A DNA stretch of 13,511 nt from the NCBI GenBank assembly GCA_018883305.1, contig VEQI01000049.1:1-13511 (forward strand). The letters are read 5' to 3'. The notes beneath the pieces are model-generated. The model saw only the letters and a program-made list of their open reading frames with translations, was not told the DNA's origin and did not search any database. The position numbers and the translations under genes are program-made. The stretch comes from Limnohabitans sp. Lineage in GTDB: Bacteria > Pseudomonadota > Gammaproteobacteria > Burkholderiales > Burkholderiaceae_C. The stretch's first letter is position 1; each line of letters begins with the position of its first letter. Shown here one piece after another: positions 1 through 6,531 of the stretch.

Positions 1-598
1 GAAAGAAGCCCAGGCCACCGGCTATCCGCGTGACAAGATGTATGGCGTGTGGTGGGCCGGTGCCGAGCCGGACGTCAAGGATGTGGGCGCAGGTGCCAAG
101 GGTTACAACGCCGTGATGATGCAGCACGGTGCCGAGAAGAATGCGGACGTGACCAAGGAAATTCTGGCCAAAGTGCACGGCGCAGGCCAGGGCACGGGCC
201 CGAAGGAAGAAGTGGGCGACGTGCTCTACATGCGTGGCGTGCAAGCCGCCATGTATGGCATTGAAGGCGTGCGTGCCGCGCAAGAGCGCTTCGGCAAGGG
301 CAAGGTGATGACGGGCGAACAAGCACGTTGGGGCTATGAGAACCTGAACCTCACACAAGCCAAGCTGGATGCGCTGGGCTTCAAGGGCGTGCTGCGCCCC
401 CTGTCCACCAGCTGCCAAGACCACATGGGTTCTGCCTGGACCCGCATGCACACCTGGGACGGCTCCAAGTTTGTCTGGTCGTCTGACTGGTACCAGGCCG
501 ATGAGTCCATCCTCAAGCCCATGGTGAAGGCCGCTGCCGACAAGTACGCCGCCGAGAAAAAAATCCAGCGTCGCACGCCGGCAGATTGCCAGTCGTGA
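1..598 (+). CDS. ABC transporter substrate-binding protein, Liv type (C-terminal part, 5' end outside window)
   Basis: Only the last 198 codons are present, reading from base 2 to the TGA at 596-598. The protein resembles the C-terminal lobe of periplasmic type I binding proteins of the LivK/urea/amide class (Peripla_BP_6). It has a WWAGAEPDV segment, then a long helical stretch on a scaffold typical of the family (VLYMRGVQAAMYGIEGVRAAQ), and a late STSCQDHMG segment. Two cysteines lie near the end, one in STSCQ and one in PADCQS. They could form a disulfide in the periplasm, but that is inference. The next gene is a LivF-type ATPase in the same direction, so this is the binding component of that importer. 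The substrate cannot be read from the sequence; the adjacent PaaK-like CoA ligase suggests an organic acid rather than an amino acid. Confidence 0.85.
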   Translation, partial: KEAQATGYPRDKMYGVWWAGAEPDVKDVGAGAKGYNAVMMQHGAEKNADVTKEILAKVHGAGQGTGPKEEVGDVLYMRGVQAAMYGIEGVRAAQERFGKGKVMTGEQARWGYENLNLTQAKLDALGFKGVLRPLSTSCQDHMGSAWTRMHTWDGSKFVWSSDWYQADESILKPMVKAAADKYAAEKKIQRRTPADCQS

Positions 599-604
599 TG
601 GGTG

Positions 605-626
605 AACGTCATCCACGGATGACGTT
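605..626 (+). terminator. Hairpin 1 after the binding-protein gene; possible terminator or mRNA-stabilising stem
   Basis: Bases 605-614 (AACGTCATCC) are perfectly complementary to 617-626 (GGATGACGTT). This gives a 9-10 bp stem with a 2-4 nt loop, starting 7 nt after the stop codon. Only a short TTT follows (625-627), so a strong intrinsic terminator is doubtful. A partial terminator or a 3'-end stabiliser, which would keep binding-protein mRNA above ATPase mRNA, fits the position. Confidence 0.5.
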
Positions 627-638
627 TGCGCCGCACAG

Positions 639-660
639 GGTGGCTGCTTCGACAGCCACC
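639..660 (+). promoter_or_regulatory. Hairpin 2 in the SBP-livF gap
   Basis: GGTGGCTG at 639-646 pairs perfectly with CAGCCACC at 653-660 around the 6-nt loop CTTCGA. No U-tract follows. It is the second of three consecutive stem-loops and shares bases 658-660 with the outer part of hairpin 3, so the fully extended forms compete slightly. Confidence 0.45.
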
Positions 661-695
661 AGATGAAAGCGTCGAGTCCGGCGCTTTCATCTGGT
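658..695 (+). promoter_or_regulatory. Hairpin 3 (14-bp perfect stem) upstream of livF
   Basis: Bases 658-671 (ACCAGATGAAAGCG) are the exact reverse complement of 682-695, with a 10-nt loop at 672-681. The structure ends 20 nt before the livF start and leaves its AAGG ribosome binding site (706-709) free. It therefore does not obviously block translation. An RNase barrier, attenuator or protein-binding site is possible. Confidence 0.5.
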
Positions 696-715
696 CACAA
701 CCGACAAGGTTCATC

Positions 716-1525
716 ATGAGCACGAAAAACATCGTTTTGAATGTCAACGGCATCGAGGTCATCTACAACCACGTGATCTTGGTACTCAAGGGCGTGTCGC
801 TGCAAGTGCCCGAGCAAGGCATCGTGGCCATCCTGGGCGGTAACGGGGCGGGCAAAACGACCACGCTGCGCGCCATCTCCAACCTGCTCAAGGGTGAGCG
901 TGGCGAGGTGACCAAGGGCAGCATCGAATTTCGCGGCGAGCGCATTGAAAATCTTTCGCCCGCCGACCTGGTGCAGCGCGGTGTGGTGCAGGTGATGGAA
1001 GGCCGTCACTGCTTTGCCCACCTCACTATCGAGGAAAACTTGCTCACTGGCAGCTACACCCGTACCGACAAGGGCGAGATCGCGGCCAACCTGGAAAAGG
1101 TCTACAACTACTTCCCGCGTCTGAAGACCCGTCGCACCTCGCAGGCAGCCTACACCTCGGGTGGTGAGCAGCAGATGTGCGCCATCGGTCGTGCGTTGAT
1201 GTGCAACCCCAACATGGTGTTGTTGGATGAACCCTCGATGGGTCTGGCGCCGCAAATTGTGGAAGAGGTGTTCAACATCGTGAAGGACCTCAACGACAAA
1301 GAAAAGGTCACCTTCCTGATTGCCGAGCAAAACACCAACATGGCGCTGAAGTTTGCTGATTACGGCTACATCATGGAATCGGGCCGCGTCGTGATGGACG
1401 GTGCGGCTGACTACTTGCGCACCAACGAGGACGTCAAGGAGTTTTACCTGGGCGTGGGTGGTGGCGAGCGCAAGAGCTTCAAGGACGTGAAGAGCTACAA
1501 GCGCCGCAAGCGCTGGCTGGCCTGA
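716..1525 (+). CDS. livF: Branched-chain amino acid-type ABC transporter ATP-binding protein (LivF family)
   Basis: A 269-residue cytoplasmic ATPase that energises the Liv-type importer whose binding protein lies upstream. Visible motifs are Walker A GGNGAGKTT (41-49), a Q-loop region VQVMEGRHCF (91-100), the ABC signature TSGGEQQ (147-153, Thr in place of the usual Leu) and Walker B MVLLDEPS (167-174). An EQN triplet (204-206) sits where other ABC ATPases carry the H-loop; EQN is characteristic of LivF. The C-terminus is a basic tail (KSYKRRKRWLA), slightly longer than in a minimal LivF. I chose the ATG at 716 because AAGG lies 6 nt upstream and homology begins there; the frame is open further upstream through the hairpin region. 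The permeases and the LivG partner are not in the window and are expected to the left. Confidence 0.92.
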   Translation: MSTKNIVLNVNGIEVIYNHVILVLKGVSLQVPEQGIVAILGGNGAGKTTTLRAISNLLKGERGEVTKGSIEFRGERIENLSPADLVQRGVVQVMEGRHCFAHLTIEENLLTGSYTRTDKGEIAANLEKVYNYFPRLKTRRTSQAAYTSGGEQQMCAIGRALMCNPNMVLLDEPSMGLAPQIVEEVFNIVKDLNDKEKVTFLIAEQNTNMALKFADYGYIMESGRVVMDGAADYLRTNEDVKEFYLGVGGGERKSFKDVKSYKRRKRWLA

Positions 1526-1571
1526 TACCTGGCACACCGCGCTGTTCATTTTTCTTGAGCACTGATTTTTC

Positions 1572-2828
1572 ATGAAGCACCTCGACTCTCTCGAAACCCG
1601 CAGCCCCCAAGACCGTGAGGCGTCCCTGATGGCGGCCCTGCCTGTGCAAGTTGCGCACGCCCAAAAAAACAGCGCTGCGTTTGCCGAGATCCTGACGGGT
1701 GTGAATGCCCAAGCGGTGACCAGCCGTGCGGCTCTGGCAGCCTTGCCGGTCACTCGCAAGTACCAACTGCTGGAGCGTCAGCAAGCGCAGCGCGCCACCG
1801 ATCCCTTGGGCGGCTTCTCAACCATCGGCTGGAAGGGCATGCTGCGTCCCAGCGGTGCGCGTCGTGTGTATCAATCGCCCGGTCCCATCTATGAGCCGGA
1901 AGGTGCGGGCACCGATTACTGGCGCGCGGCACGTGCCATGGCCGCGGCGGGCTTTGAAGCAGGCGATCTGGTGCACAACTGCTTCAGCTACCACCTCACG
2001 CCAGGTGCATGGATCATGGAAAGCGGGGCTCACGCGCTGGGGTGTACGGTCATCCCGGGTGGTGTCGGTAACACTGAGCAACAACTCGCCGCCATGGCCG
2101 ATCTGCGACCGGTGGCCTATTCGGGTACACCCAGCTTTCTCAAGATCCTGATCGAAAAGGCCACCGAGGCGGGCCAAAAGCTCTCCATCACCAAGGCCAT
2201 GGTGTCCGGTGAGGCTTGCCCGCCGTCCCTGCGTGATTGGTTCTCCCAGCAGGGCGTGGATGCCTATCAGTGCTATGCCACGGCGGATGTGGGTCTCATC
2301 GCCTATGAAACCTCGGCACGCGAGGGCCTGGTGCTCGATGAAGGTGTGATCGTGGAAATCGTGCGACCTGGCACAGCGGACCCGGTGGCCGAGGGCGAGG
2401 TGGGCGAAGTGGTGGTGACCGTGCTCAATCCCGATTACCCGCTGATCCGATTCGGCACAGGCGATCTGTCGGCCGTGTTGCCTGGTGCCTGCCCGACAGG
2501 GCGCACCAATACCCGCATCAAGGGCTGGATGGGTCGTGCTGACCAAACCACCAAGGTGCGTGGCATGTTTGTGCACCCAGGGCAGGTCGATCAAGTGGCC
2601 AAGCGCTTCCCGGCCGTGCTCAAGGCACGCCTGGTGGTGACTGGGGAGATGGCCAACGACCAGATGACCCTGCGCGTGGAAAGCCGCGAGATCAACCAGG
2701 AACTGCAGCGCGCCTTGGCGGACGCCGTGCGCGACATCACCAAACTGCGCGCCGATGTGGAATTGGTGGTGCCAGGCACCCTGCCCAATGACGGTAAGGT
2801 GATTGAGGACGCACGCAGCTATAAGTGA
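1572..2828 (+). CDS. Phenylacetate-CoA ligase-like (PaaK family) AMP-forming acyl-CoA ligase
   Basis: A 418-residue member of the adenylate-forming superfamily, expected to activate a carboxylic acid to its CoA thioester with ATP. Family features are a tyrosine-containing core CYATADVGLIAYE (234-246), GTGDLS (295-300), the hinge-type motif GRADQTTKVRG (321-331) followed by MFVHPGQV, and a C-terminal NDGKV with candidate catalytic Lys409. The phosphate-binding loop, SSGTTG in classical members, is replaced by QSPGPIYEPEG (101-111). I recall such replacements from PaaK-like proteins encoded beside Liv transporters. The gene starts 46 nt after livF and has no clear Shine-Dalgarno sequence, so it probably belongs to the same operon. 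The context suggests that an imported acid is trapped as a CoA ester. The substrate is unknown, so I do not call it paaK. Confidence 0.85.
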   Translation: MKHLDSLETRSPQDREASLMAALPVQVAHAQKNSAAFAEILTGVNAQAVTSRAALAALPVTRKYQLLERQQAQRATDPLGGFSTIGWKGMLRPSGARRVYQSPGPIYEPEGAGTDYWRAARAMAAAGFEAGDLVHNCFSYHLTPGAWIMESGAHALGCTVIPGGVGNTEQQLAAMADLRPVAYSGTPSFLKILIEKATEAGQKLSITKAMVSGEACPPSLRDWFSQQGVDAYQCYATADVGLIAYETSAREGLVLDEGVIVEIVRPGTADPVAEGEVGEVVVTVLNPDYPLIRFGTGDLSAVLPGACPTGRTNTRIKGWMGRADQTTKVRGMFVHPGQVDQVAKRFPAVLKARLVVTGEMANDQMTLRVESREINQELQRALADAVRDITKLRADVELVVPGTLPNDGKVIEDARSYK

Positions 2829-2930
2829 TCCGTCAACCCCGCCAGATCAAATCATCTGCGCGCGTTTACGTAGATTCCCCGTTGCGCGTCATGGGGGTTT
2901 GACACTACCATCGTCCTAGTCTATTTGATG

Positions 2931-2935
2931 AGGAG
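2931..2935 (+). promoter_or_regulatory. Ribosome binding site AGGAG that fixes the start of the Bug protein
   Basis: AGGAG lies 5 nt before the ATG at 2941. The in-frame GTG at 2935 overlaps this site and has no ribosome binding site of its own, so 2941 is the start. Confidence 0.75.
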
Positions 2936-2940
2936 TGGTC

Positions 2941-3936
2941 ATGCGTCGTTCTCTGTGTGCTGTGGCGTTGGGTGTGCTGGCTTTGGGGGCTCTGCCGTTG
3001 GCGAGCCAGGCCTCCGATTTCCCCATCAAGGACAAACCGGTCACACTGATCGTGCCCTTTGCCGCGGGTGGACCCACAGACCGCGTCGCCCGTGATTTGG
3101 CCGAGGCCATGCGCAAAACCCTGGGCGTGAGTGTGGTGGTGGAAAACGCCGCTGGCGGCCCCGGCGGGCTGATTGGCGCCACCAAGGCAGCGCGTGCCAA
3201 CGCGGATGGCCACACCCTGCTGGTGCATCACATTGCCATGGGCATCTTTCCGTCCCTGGTGCGCAACCTGCCGTTCAAGGTGGACAGCGATTTCACTTAC
3301 CTGGGCATGATCAACGATGTGCCCATGACGCTCATCTCCAAGCCGCAACTGCCGGCCAACAACTACAAAGAACTGTTGGGCTGGGTGCAGGCCAACAAGG
3401 GGCGCATCAACCTGGCCAATGCCGGCCTGGCGTCTGCCTCCCATTTGTGTGGCATGCTGTGGCAAGCCTCGGTCCAGATGGACATGACCACGGTGCCCTA
3501 CAAGGGCACGGCACCTGCCATGACCGATCTGATCGGCGGTCAGGTAGACCTGATGTGTGACCAGACCACCAACACCACCTCGCAGATCGAGGCCAAGAAA
3601 GTCAAGGTGTATGGCGTCACCACCGCCAAGCGTTTGAACACACCCGCCTTGAAGGATGTGCCCACACTGGACGAGGCTGGGCAAAAGGGCTTTCAAGTCA
3701 CCATTTGGCATGGCCTGTATGGCCCCAAGAATCTGGCGCCCGAGGTGCAGGCCAAGATCAACAACGCGTTGAAGGCCGCGCTGAAGGACCCGGAGTTCGT
3801 TAAGAAACAAGAAGGCCTGGGCGCCGTGGTGATTGCTGACAAGCGCGCCGAGCAGGCTGATCACAAGAAGTTTGTGATGGATGAAATTGCACGCTGGACG
3901 CCAATCATCAAGGCGGCGGGGGTGTACGCGGATTGA
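2941..3936 (+). CDS. Tripartite tricarboxylate transporter substrate-binding protein (TctC/Bug family)
   Basis: A 331-residue periplasmic binding protein. An N-terminal signal peptide is evident: basic MRR, a hydrophobic run, and a probable cleavage after ASQA (residue 24). The mature part begins FPIKDKPVTLIVPFAAGGPTD, the family hallmark: the first ligand loop with AAGGPTD (41-47), followed by VVENAAGGPGG (66-76). Later come TVPYKGTAPAM and LIGGQVDLMCD, also typical. No TctA or TctB membrane components are nearby, so this is one of the orphan Bug proteins that are abundant in Burkholderiales. The ligand is usually a small carboxylate in this family but cannot be named here. It is separated from the CoA ligase by 112 nt and probably has its own promoter. 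Confidence 0.93.
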   Translation: MRRSLCAVALGVLALGALPLASQASDFPIKDKPVTLIVPFAAGGPTDRVARDLAEAMRKTLGVSVVVENAAGGPGGLIGATKAARANADGHTLLVHHIAMGIFPSLVRNLPFKVDSDFTYLGMINDVPMTLISKPQLPANNYKELLGWVQANKGRINLANAGLASASHLCGMLWQASVQMDMTTVPYKGTAPAMTDLIGGQVDLMCDQTTNTTSQIEAKKVKVYGVTTAKRLNTPALKDVPTLDEAGQKGFQVTIWHGLYGPKNLAPEVQAKINNALKAALKDPEFVKKQEGLGAVVIADKRAEQADHKKFVMDEIARWTPIIKAAGVYAD

Positions 3937-3986
3937 GGGGCTGGATGTCTGATGGGGCTATCAACCAGCCTGCTATCCTCTCCCCC

Positions 3987-4310
3987 ATGCTGACCCTCAA
4001 AATTACCACCCCCAACGGCGCCGAGCATGATGTCTCGGCGCAGCCCGGTCGAACCTTGTTGCAAATTGCCCAGGACGCGGGACTGGATGGTCTGTCCGCC
4101 GAGTGCGGTGGCAGTTGCGTGTGTGCCACTTGCCATTGCCTGGTGCATGAAGACGACCTGGCACGTGTGGCACCGCCTGCGGACGATGAAGCGCAGATGC
4201 TGGACTTCACCGCCACCGGGCGTGAGGCGGGCAGCCGTCTGGCTTGCCAGTTGCGCATCGAGGCCGGATACGACGGATTGCGCGTGCGCATTGCCGAGCG
4301 CCAGTACTGA
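3987..4310 (+). CDS. [2Fe-2S] ferredoxin, adrenodoxin/putidaredoxin type
   Basis: A 107-residue soluble electron carrier. The four cluster cysteines are Cys40, Cys46, Cys49 and Cys87, in the spacing C-x5-C-x2-C-x37-C (ECGGSCVCATC and LACQL). This is the pattern of adrenodoxin/putidaredoxin and bacterial FdxB-like ferredoxins. Two further cysteines, Cys44 and Cys51, flank the cluster loop. The frame is open from 3933, but the homology (LTLKITTPNG) begins at the ATG at 3987, giving the normal family length. That ATG lacks a strong ribosome binding site. No reductase, P450 or oxygenase is in the window, so its partner is unknown. It lies 50 nt after the Bug protein gene and ends tail-to-tail with the kinase gene, 11 nt away. 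Confidence 0.9.
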   Translation: MLTLKITTPNGAEHDVSAQPGRTLLQIAQDAGLDGLSAECGGSCVCATCHCLVHEDDLARVAPPADDEAQMLDFTATGREAGSRLACQLRIEAGYDGLRVRIAERQY

Positions 4311-4326
4311 GGCTGGTCGCCTCAGT
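4306..4326. terminator. Symmetric hairpin spanning both convergent stop codons
   Basis: ACTGAGGC at 4306-4313 pairs perfectly with GCCTCAGT at 4319-4326 around the loop TGGTC. The left arm contains the ferredoxin TGA (4308-4310). The right arm contains the kinase stop, which reads TGA on the minus strand (4322-4324). The hairpin can form in both transcripts. There is no U-tract on either side, so it is either a weak bidirectional terminator or a 3'-end stabiliser. Confidence 0.55.
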
Positions 4327-5758
4327 CCTCGCTGCCCAGCAATTCAAAAGGCCGTTCGGCCTTGACCAGCATCACCGTGCACGGCGCATCCATGGCCACC
4401 TTGATGGGCACCGTGGCCACCAGGCGCTGAAACTGCAACCCGTGGGTGGCCGCGCCCATCACGATCAAATCCACCTCATTGCCTTCGGCATAGCGCAGCA
4501 GCGCGCCCGCCACATCCCCGGACTCCAGCACATGGAACGAGGCTTGATGCCCGGTGAGGTCCAGCGGTTGTGCCCAGCGTTGTAACTGCGTCAGGTGCTG
4601 GCGGTGCAAGGCTGTTTCGCTGCGTGTGCTGTCCGTGCTGCTGCTGGCGTTGGGCGATATCACGGTCACCACCGCCAGCCGTGCGCCTGGTCGGTTGCCC
4701 AGTGTGCGCGTGGCTGCCGCGCGCAGCGAGTAGAGGGTGGCCTCGCTCACATCCTCGTGTGGAAGGGCCACCATCACAATCGGCACTTCACGGATTTGTT
4801 GTTGCGCGGGCAAGGCGCTGGGCTGGTATTGCCGTCCGGCGGCCCACAGCCATCGGCGCATCTGTTGCCAGAAGCCGTCGCGCTGATGGGCCAGTCCGCG
4901 GACTTGTACTTGGTCAGGGTGGCGCAGATCAAAGGCCACGTGGGCGGCGGATGGGTAACGGTCGTCGGCCTGTGCCTGCAGGCAGCGCAGAATCACCTCT
5001 TGCAGCCAGTCGGGCAAGTCAGGGCGCAGGCGCTGGGGAGGAGCCGGCTTCATCCACAACCGCTGGCGCAAGCCGCCCTGAGTTTGCGGATTGCCAAAGG
5101 GCAATTCACCTGTGGCCAACTCATACAGAATGATCCCCAGGGCAAACAGGTCGCTGCGAGGATCGCCACGCACGCCCACCACCTGCTCGGGGGCGATCCA
5201 GGTGGGTGAGCCCACGGCCTTGCGCAATTGCTCGGCCAGCAGGTCAGGGTAATGCGCATGGCTGGACAAGCCAAAGTCCAGTAGCACCACCCGGCCATCC
5301 GGGCGCAGCAAAATGTTGGCCGGCTTGAGGTCGAGATGGCAGACGTTTTGCGCATGCAGGCTTTGCAGCGCCTTGGCCGTGGCCACCCCAATGCGCACGA
5401 TGTCATCCACGCTCACCACCTGGCGCTCGGCTTGCCGCTGATCCAGCCACTGCTGCAGGCTTTGGCCCGGGATGTGTTCCATCACCAGGTAGGGCAGATG
5501 GATAAGGTCGCCTGCCGAGACCAGTCGCGGGACATGGGGGCCTTGCAGCACTTGCAGCATCTGCAACTCCACCTCGAAGCTCACGATGTTTTCCGCGCCA
5601 TCACCTGCGGTCATGCGGGGTACTTTCATGACCAGGGGAAATGGTGAGGCACGCCCGTCGGCGTAGGTCACCTCGTAAACATGCGCCATGCCGCCCGCGT
5701 GCAGGCATTCCCCTATCCGGAATCCGTCCAGCTCGGTGCCGTCATCCAGCAGTTTCAT
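4322..5758 (-). CDS. Bifunctional Ser/Thr protein kinase / universal stress protein (UspA) fusion
   Basis: A 478-residue cytoplasmic protein with two modules. Residues 10-280 form a Hanks-type kinase: a glycine-rich loop variant HAGGMAHVY (20-28), catalytic Lys45 (VMK), catalytic loop HLDLKPAN (141-148, Asp143 and Asn148), DFGLS (161-165), and APEQ (189-192). Thr and Ser residues in the activation segment could be autophosphorylated. Residues 325-467 form a UspA domain. Its nucleotide-binding motif is altered: MGAATHG (434-440) is followed by VATV where a Gly-Ser is usual, so ATP binding there is uncertain. There is no transmembrane or PASTA sensor. This architecture occurs in other betaproteobacteria. 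The start ATG overlaps the stop of the metallophosphoesterase gene (ATGA at 5758-5755). GGAG lies 8 nt upstream, so translation is probably coupled. Confidence 0.92.
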   Translation of the reverse strand: MKLLDDGTELDGFRIGECLHAGGMAHVYEVTYADGRASPFPLVMKVPRMTAGDGAENIVSFEVELQMLQVLQGPHVPRLVSAGDLIHLPYLVMEHIPGQSLQQWLDQRQAERQVVSVDDIVRIGVATAKALQSLHAQNVCHLDLKPANILLRPDGRVVLLDFGLSSHAHYPDLLAEQLRKAVGSPTWIAPEQVVGVRGDPRSDLFALGIILYELATGELPFGNPQTQGGLRQRLWMKPAPPQRLRPDLPDWLQEVILRCLQAQADDRYPSAAHVAFDLRHPDQVQVRGLAHQRDGFWQQMRRWLWAAGRQYQPSALPAQQQIREVPIVMVALPHEDVSEATLYSLRAAATRTLGNRPGARLAVVTVISPNASSSTDSTRSETALHRQHLTQLQRWAQPLDLTGHQASFHVLESGDVAGALLRYAEGNEVDLIVMGAATHGLQFQRLVATVPIKVAMDAPCTVMLVKAERPFELLGSED

Positions 5759-6510
5759 CGTCCCAGCTCCAGTCGACGTGCGAGCGCTTCGCCCAAGCCA
5801 GCGGCCCGCACGGTTTGCGCGGCCGCCGCATGGTCATAGCGTACTCGCCAGAACGTCAGCTGGTGTTTACCCAGATCAAGCAGCGCATAGGCCGCGCGTG
5901 GATCGCCGTCCCGCGCCTGACCCACCGAGCCCACGGTGGCAATCCAGTGTCGATGGGGCGGCACAGGGATGGGGACCCCGGGTGTGGGGTTGAAGCGCAT
6001 GAGTTGCCCGCCACTGCCCCGGTAGTAGAGGGTTTGGTGGTGCACATGCCCGCCCATCACGAAGCGGATGTCAGGCTGTGCTTGCTGGGCGGCCATCAGG
6101 CTGCGAGAGGCGCTGCCCTCGTCTTCCACATAGCGCCATTGCGCGGGTTCATTGGCACTGGCGTGTACCAGAAACACCGAGCCCAGGCGTGCCGTCAAGG
6201 GCAATTGGGCCAGCCACTGGCGTTGAGATCCAGACAAGCGTTCATGGGTCCAGTGCGCAGTGTGCTCACCCTGGCGGGTGGCCTGTGCCGGCGGATGGAG
6301 CGCCATGTCCTCGTGGTTGCCACGCAGCACGATGGCGCCTGCATCCGCCATGCGCTGGCAATGGTCCACCACCGCGGAAGGCTGCGCACCGTAACCCACC
6401 AGGTCGCCCAGGATGGCCCACTGGCTGGCGCCTTGCGCCTGTGCATGGGCCACACACGCTTGCAAGGCGAGCTCATTGGCATGCAGGTCCGACAGCAGGG
6501 CAAGCTTCAT
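5755..6510 (-). CDS. Calcineurin-like metallophosphoesterase
   Basis: A 251-residue protein with the full dinuclear metal site of the calcineurin-like (YfcE/PPP-related) fold: D8-x-H10 (SDLHAN), D36 (GDLVGYG), N65-H66 (RGNHED), H116 (LVHAS), and H155-x-H157 (GGHVHH). It is probably cytoplasmic, with no signal peptide. The substrate could be a phosphoprotein, cyclic nucleotide or other phosphodiester; the sequence does not decide. It lies between the dehydrogenase gene (21 nt gap) and the kinase gene (4 nt overlap). The overlap makes a functional link with the kinase likely, perhaps as its opposing phosphatase, but this is inference. A cyclic-nucleotide phosphodiesterase role is also conceivable, because a nucleotide cyclase is encoded about 5 kb away. 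Confidence 0.88.
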   Translation of the reverse strand: MKLALLSDLHANELALQACVAHAQAQGASQWAILGDLVGYGAQPSAVVDHCQRMADAGAIVLRGNHEDMALHPPAQATRQGEHTAHWTHERLSGSQRQWLAQLPLTARLGSVFLVHASANEPAQWRYVEDEGSASRSLMAAQQAQPDIRFVMGGHVHHQTLYYRGSGGQLMRFNPTPGVPIPVPPHRHWIATVGSVGQARDGDPRAAYALLDLGKHQLTFWRVRYDHAAAAQTVRAAGLGEALARRLELGR

Positions 6511-6531
6511 GTGGGACCCGCCCTTGCGCGA

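Noticed and set aside
695..1759. 354-codon minus-strand open frame opposite livF and the ligase
   Set aside because: The plus-strand LivF motifs are decisive. The antisense frame spans two genes and the gap between them and resembles no family I know.
2829..2898. Short inverted repeats (CAGAT/ATCTG and CGCGC/GCGCG) after the ligase gene as a terminator
   Set aside because: Stems are only 5 bp and no U-tract follows.
2899..2927. TTGACA plus TATTTG with a 17-nt spacer as a promoter for the Bug protein gene
   Set aside because: The -35 hexamer is perfect, but the -10 matches only three positions and transcription would start inside the ribosome binding site at about 2934.
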